From positions 1 to 14,209 of the forward strand of contig JAFQDR010000138.1 of NCBI GenBank assembly GCA_017415945.1: 14,209 nt of DNA, given 5' to 3'. The stretch is from Oscillospiraceae bacterium (GTDB lineage Bacteria > Bacillota_A > Clostridia > Oscillospirales > Oscillospiraceae). The translations under genes were made by a program, and so were the position numbers. Positions 13,122 to 14,209 of the stretch are shown here, piece by piece. The notes under the pieces were generated by a model. That model ran no database searches, was not told the DNA's origin, and saw nothing but the letters and a program-made list of their open reading frames with translations. The number at the start of each line of letters is the position of its first letter. The first letter of the stretch is position 1.

Positions 13122-13463
13122 ATGTTAGAGCCTGTAACCAAAAAATTTGAGGATAGCTCGACTCTTGAGTTTTTCAGATTCACCTTCTTTTGCGACATCT
13201 GCGGCAAAGCGGTTAAGGAGATCACCTATCCATATAAACCGACATTCAAAGCCAAGCTGTTCATCTCAGAGTCAGAACGCAGAGCGAGAGAACTGATCCG
13301 GCAGAGTGAGCACGCAAGAGCATATGATCGGGCAAACAAGGAAGTCCTGTTCCAATTCAACCATTGTCCTGCCTGTAAAAAACGTGTCTGTGAAGATTGT
13401 TACAATGAGTTGGAAGGACTCTGCCACGAATGCGCAAGTAAGAAATATAATAAAAAGGGGTAA
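13122..13463 (+). CDS. Zinc-binding CxxC protein (113 aa)
   Basis: An unrecognised cytoplasmic protein with four CxxC pairs at residues 24/27 (FFCDICGKAV), 82/85, 90/93 and 101/104 (HCPACKKRVCEDCY and LCHECASKK). The central part (50-80) is a charged helix rich in Arg and Glu. The cysteine spacing C-x2-C-x4-C-x2-C-x7-C-x2-C at the C-terminus suggests a cross-brace or treble-clef zinc site. The N-terminal pattern FFCDICGKAV echoes the FFCEACGGAV of the gene at 12434, so these two could be distant paralogues. AAAGGAGG just upstream gives a clear start at ATG 13122. It is 53 bases after the previous gene, with no terminator between. Confidence 0.75.
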   Translation: MLEPVTKKFEDSSTLEFFRFTFFCDICGKAVKEITYPYKPTFKAKLFISESERRARELIRQSEHARAYDRANKEVLFQFNHCPACKKRVCEDCYNELEGLCHECASKKYNKKG

Positions 13464-13527
13464 ACCGCCGAGGATAACAAGAGCGTCCCCAAAAATGCAG
13501 AACAAATTACATTAGGAGGATTACTAT

Positions 13528-14181
13528 ATGGCATTTTTCGATAAACTGGGAGATTTTGCAAAAAACATCGGTGACCGTACCGGTGACGCCATCGAAACGG
13601 GCAAACTGAACTCCAAAATCAATCAGGAAAAGAATTTAGCTTCCGAACAGTGGAAGAAGATCGGCGAGTTTTACTACAATCTGTATATAAACGGCGGTGA
13701 AGTCGATCCCGGCGTGCTGGAGTTCTGTGAAGCCGCAAAATCACATCTGAATGCGGCTGAAGAAGCGAAAGCAGAGATCGAACGCATCAAGGCCGAGAAC
13801 GAAGCCGAAGCACAGGCAGCGGCTGAGGCAAAAGCAGCGGCGGAAGCTGCATCAGCGATACCGGTCGCCGAAGCAGCAGACAATCAGCAGACAGGCGGAC
13901 TTACCTGTACCGAATGCGGTGCGGAAATCCCCGAAGGACGCAAGTTCTGCTCCGAGTGCGGCGCAAAGGTGGTCATTCCCGAACCGGAAGCGGCTCCTGC
14001 CGACAATGTCTGTCCGACCTGCGGTGCCGTGATCGCCGAGGGCAAGAAGTTCTGCGGCGAATGCGGAACGAAGATCGAAATCCCCGCCGTGCCTGCCGGA
14101 CCGAAGCACTGCAGCGGTTGCGGCGCGGAGATCCCCGAGGGGCGTAAGTTCTGCTCCGAATGCGGCGCAAAGGTTGAGTAA
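13528..14181 (+). CDS. Coiled-coil protein with three C-terminal zinc ribbons (217 aa)
   Basis: Three parts can be read. Residues 1-65 begin MAFFDKLGDFAKNIGDRTGDAIE, an amphipathic start common to small coiled-coil zinc-ribbon proteins. Residues 66-112 are an alanine- and glutamate-rich coiled coil (EAEAQAAAEAKAAAEAA). The rest carries three zinc ribbons with C-x2-C pairs at 127/130 and 141/144, 162/165 and 176/179, 195/198 and 209/212. The first and third ribbons share GAEIPEGRKFCSECGAKV and are near copies at the DNA level too. AGGAGG precedes the ATG at 13528. Such proteins often act as scaffolds, but the partner here is unknown. It ends a run of four zinc-ribbon genes within the window. 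Confidence 0.8.
   Translation: MAFFDKLGDFAKNIGDRTGDAIETGKLNSKINQEKNLASEQWKKIGEFYYNLYINGGEVDPGVLEFCEAAKSHLNAAEEAKAEIERIKAENEAEAQAAAEAKAAAEAASAIPVAEAADNQQTGGLTCTECGAEIPEGRKFCSECGAKVVIPEPEAAPADNVCPTCGAVIAEGKKFCGECGTKIEIPAVPAGPKHCSGCGAEIPEGRKFCSECGAKVE
13906..14175 (+). repeat. Intragenic zinc-ribbon repeats
   Basis: The units at about 13906-13971 and 14110-14175 are very similar, differing at a handful of mostly third positions. A more diverged unit lies between them (about 14011-14076). This indicates duplication within the gene. Confidence 0.7.
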
Positions 14182-14201
14182 TCCGTAATATACAGAACCG
14201 T

Positions 14202-14207
14202 AGGAGG
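14202..14207 (+). promoter_or_regulatory. Ribosome binding site of a gene beyond the window
   Basis: AGGAGG lies two bases before the window end, 20 bases after the previous stop. This implies the zinc-ribbon run continues on the plus strand. Confidence 0.6.
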
Positions 14208-14209
14208 TA

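Noticed and set aside
13906..14175. Regularly spaced repeats as a CRISPR-like array
   Set aside because: The repeats are in frame, encode zinc ribbons with conserved cysteines, and vary at third codon positions, so they are coding duplications.

Overview
The window looks like a chromosomal or integrated accessory segment of a low-GC Gram-positive bacterium, most likely a gut Clostridia (Ruminococcaceae/Oscillospiraceae-type). Reasons: strong AGGAGG ribosome binding sites before most genes, TTG and GTG starts, lipoprotein and membrane proteins with no outer-membrane features, and families typical of such genomes. These include an ECF sigma factor with a membrane anti-sigma, a bacitracin/lantibiotic-type ABC exporter, an SLOG protein, a transmembrane LuxR-type sensor and zinc-ribbon proteins. 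The genus is inference. No tRNA, rRNA, CRISPR array, transposase or integrase was found.

Layout. (1) 1-534: end of a regulator that joins a sigma-70 region 4-like helix-turn-helix to an RNA polymerase alpha C-terminal domain. (2) 535-2735: a hairpin-rich leader with a terminator-like stem just before a small unknown gene (771), then an SLOG-family protein overlapping a membrane protein with CxxC pairs, then another unknown protein, closed by a strong terminator (2753-2790). (3) 2791-8647: an AT-richer module flanked by terminators. It holds an ECF sigma factor, its probable membrane anti-sigma, and a five-gene run: membrane-anchored protein, two ABC permeases, an ABC ATPase with a LanF-type E-loop, and a second membrane-anchored or lipoprotein. 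A matching promoter-like motif (AAC, 13 bases, TA..GAAGTA) precedes both the anti-sigma gene and the transporter run, suggesting the sigma factor drives both. (4) 8772-12345, minus strand: an operon of extracellular solute-binding lipoprotein, two-TM sensor with a LuxR-type HTH, and small XRE regulator. It contains no permease or ATPase gene, so it looks like a sensory unit. (5) 12391-14209, plus strand: four consecutive small proteins rich in CxxC zinc ribbons, with a ribosome binding site for a further gene at the window edge.

The most interesting spot is the divergent intergenic region 12059-12433. Two sigma-A-type promoters sit back to back, with their -35 boxes inside one perfect 10-bp-arm inverted repeat. 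The minus-strand transcript would then carry a roughly 290-nt leader that can fold, three bases after the predicted start, into a compact three-way junction, and it later contains three copies of a GGGTGGGAA motif. I do not recognise this as a known riboswitch. Gene functions come from reading motifs by eye; no database search was run.
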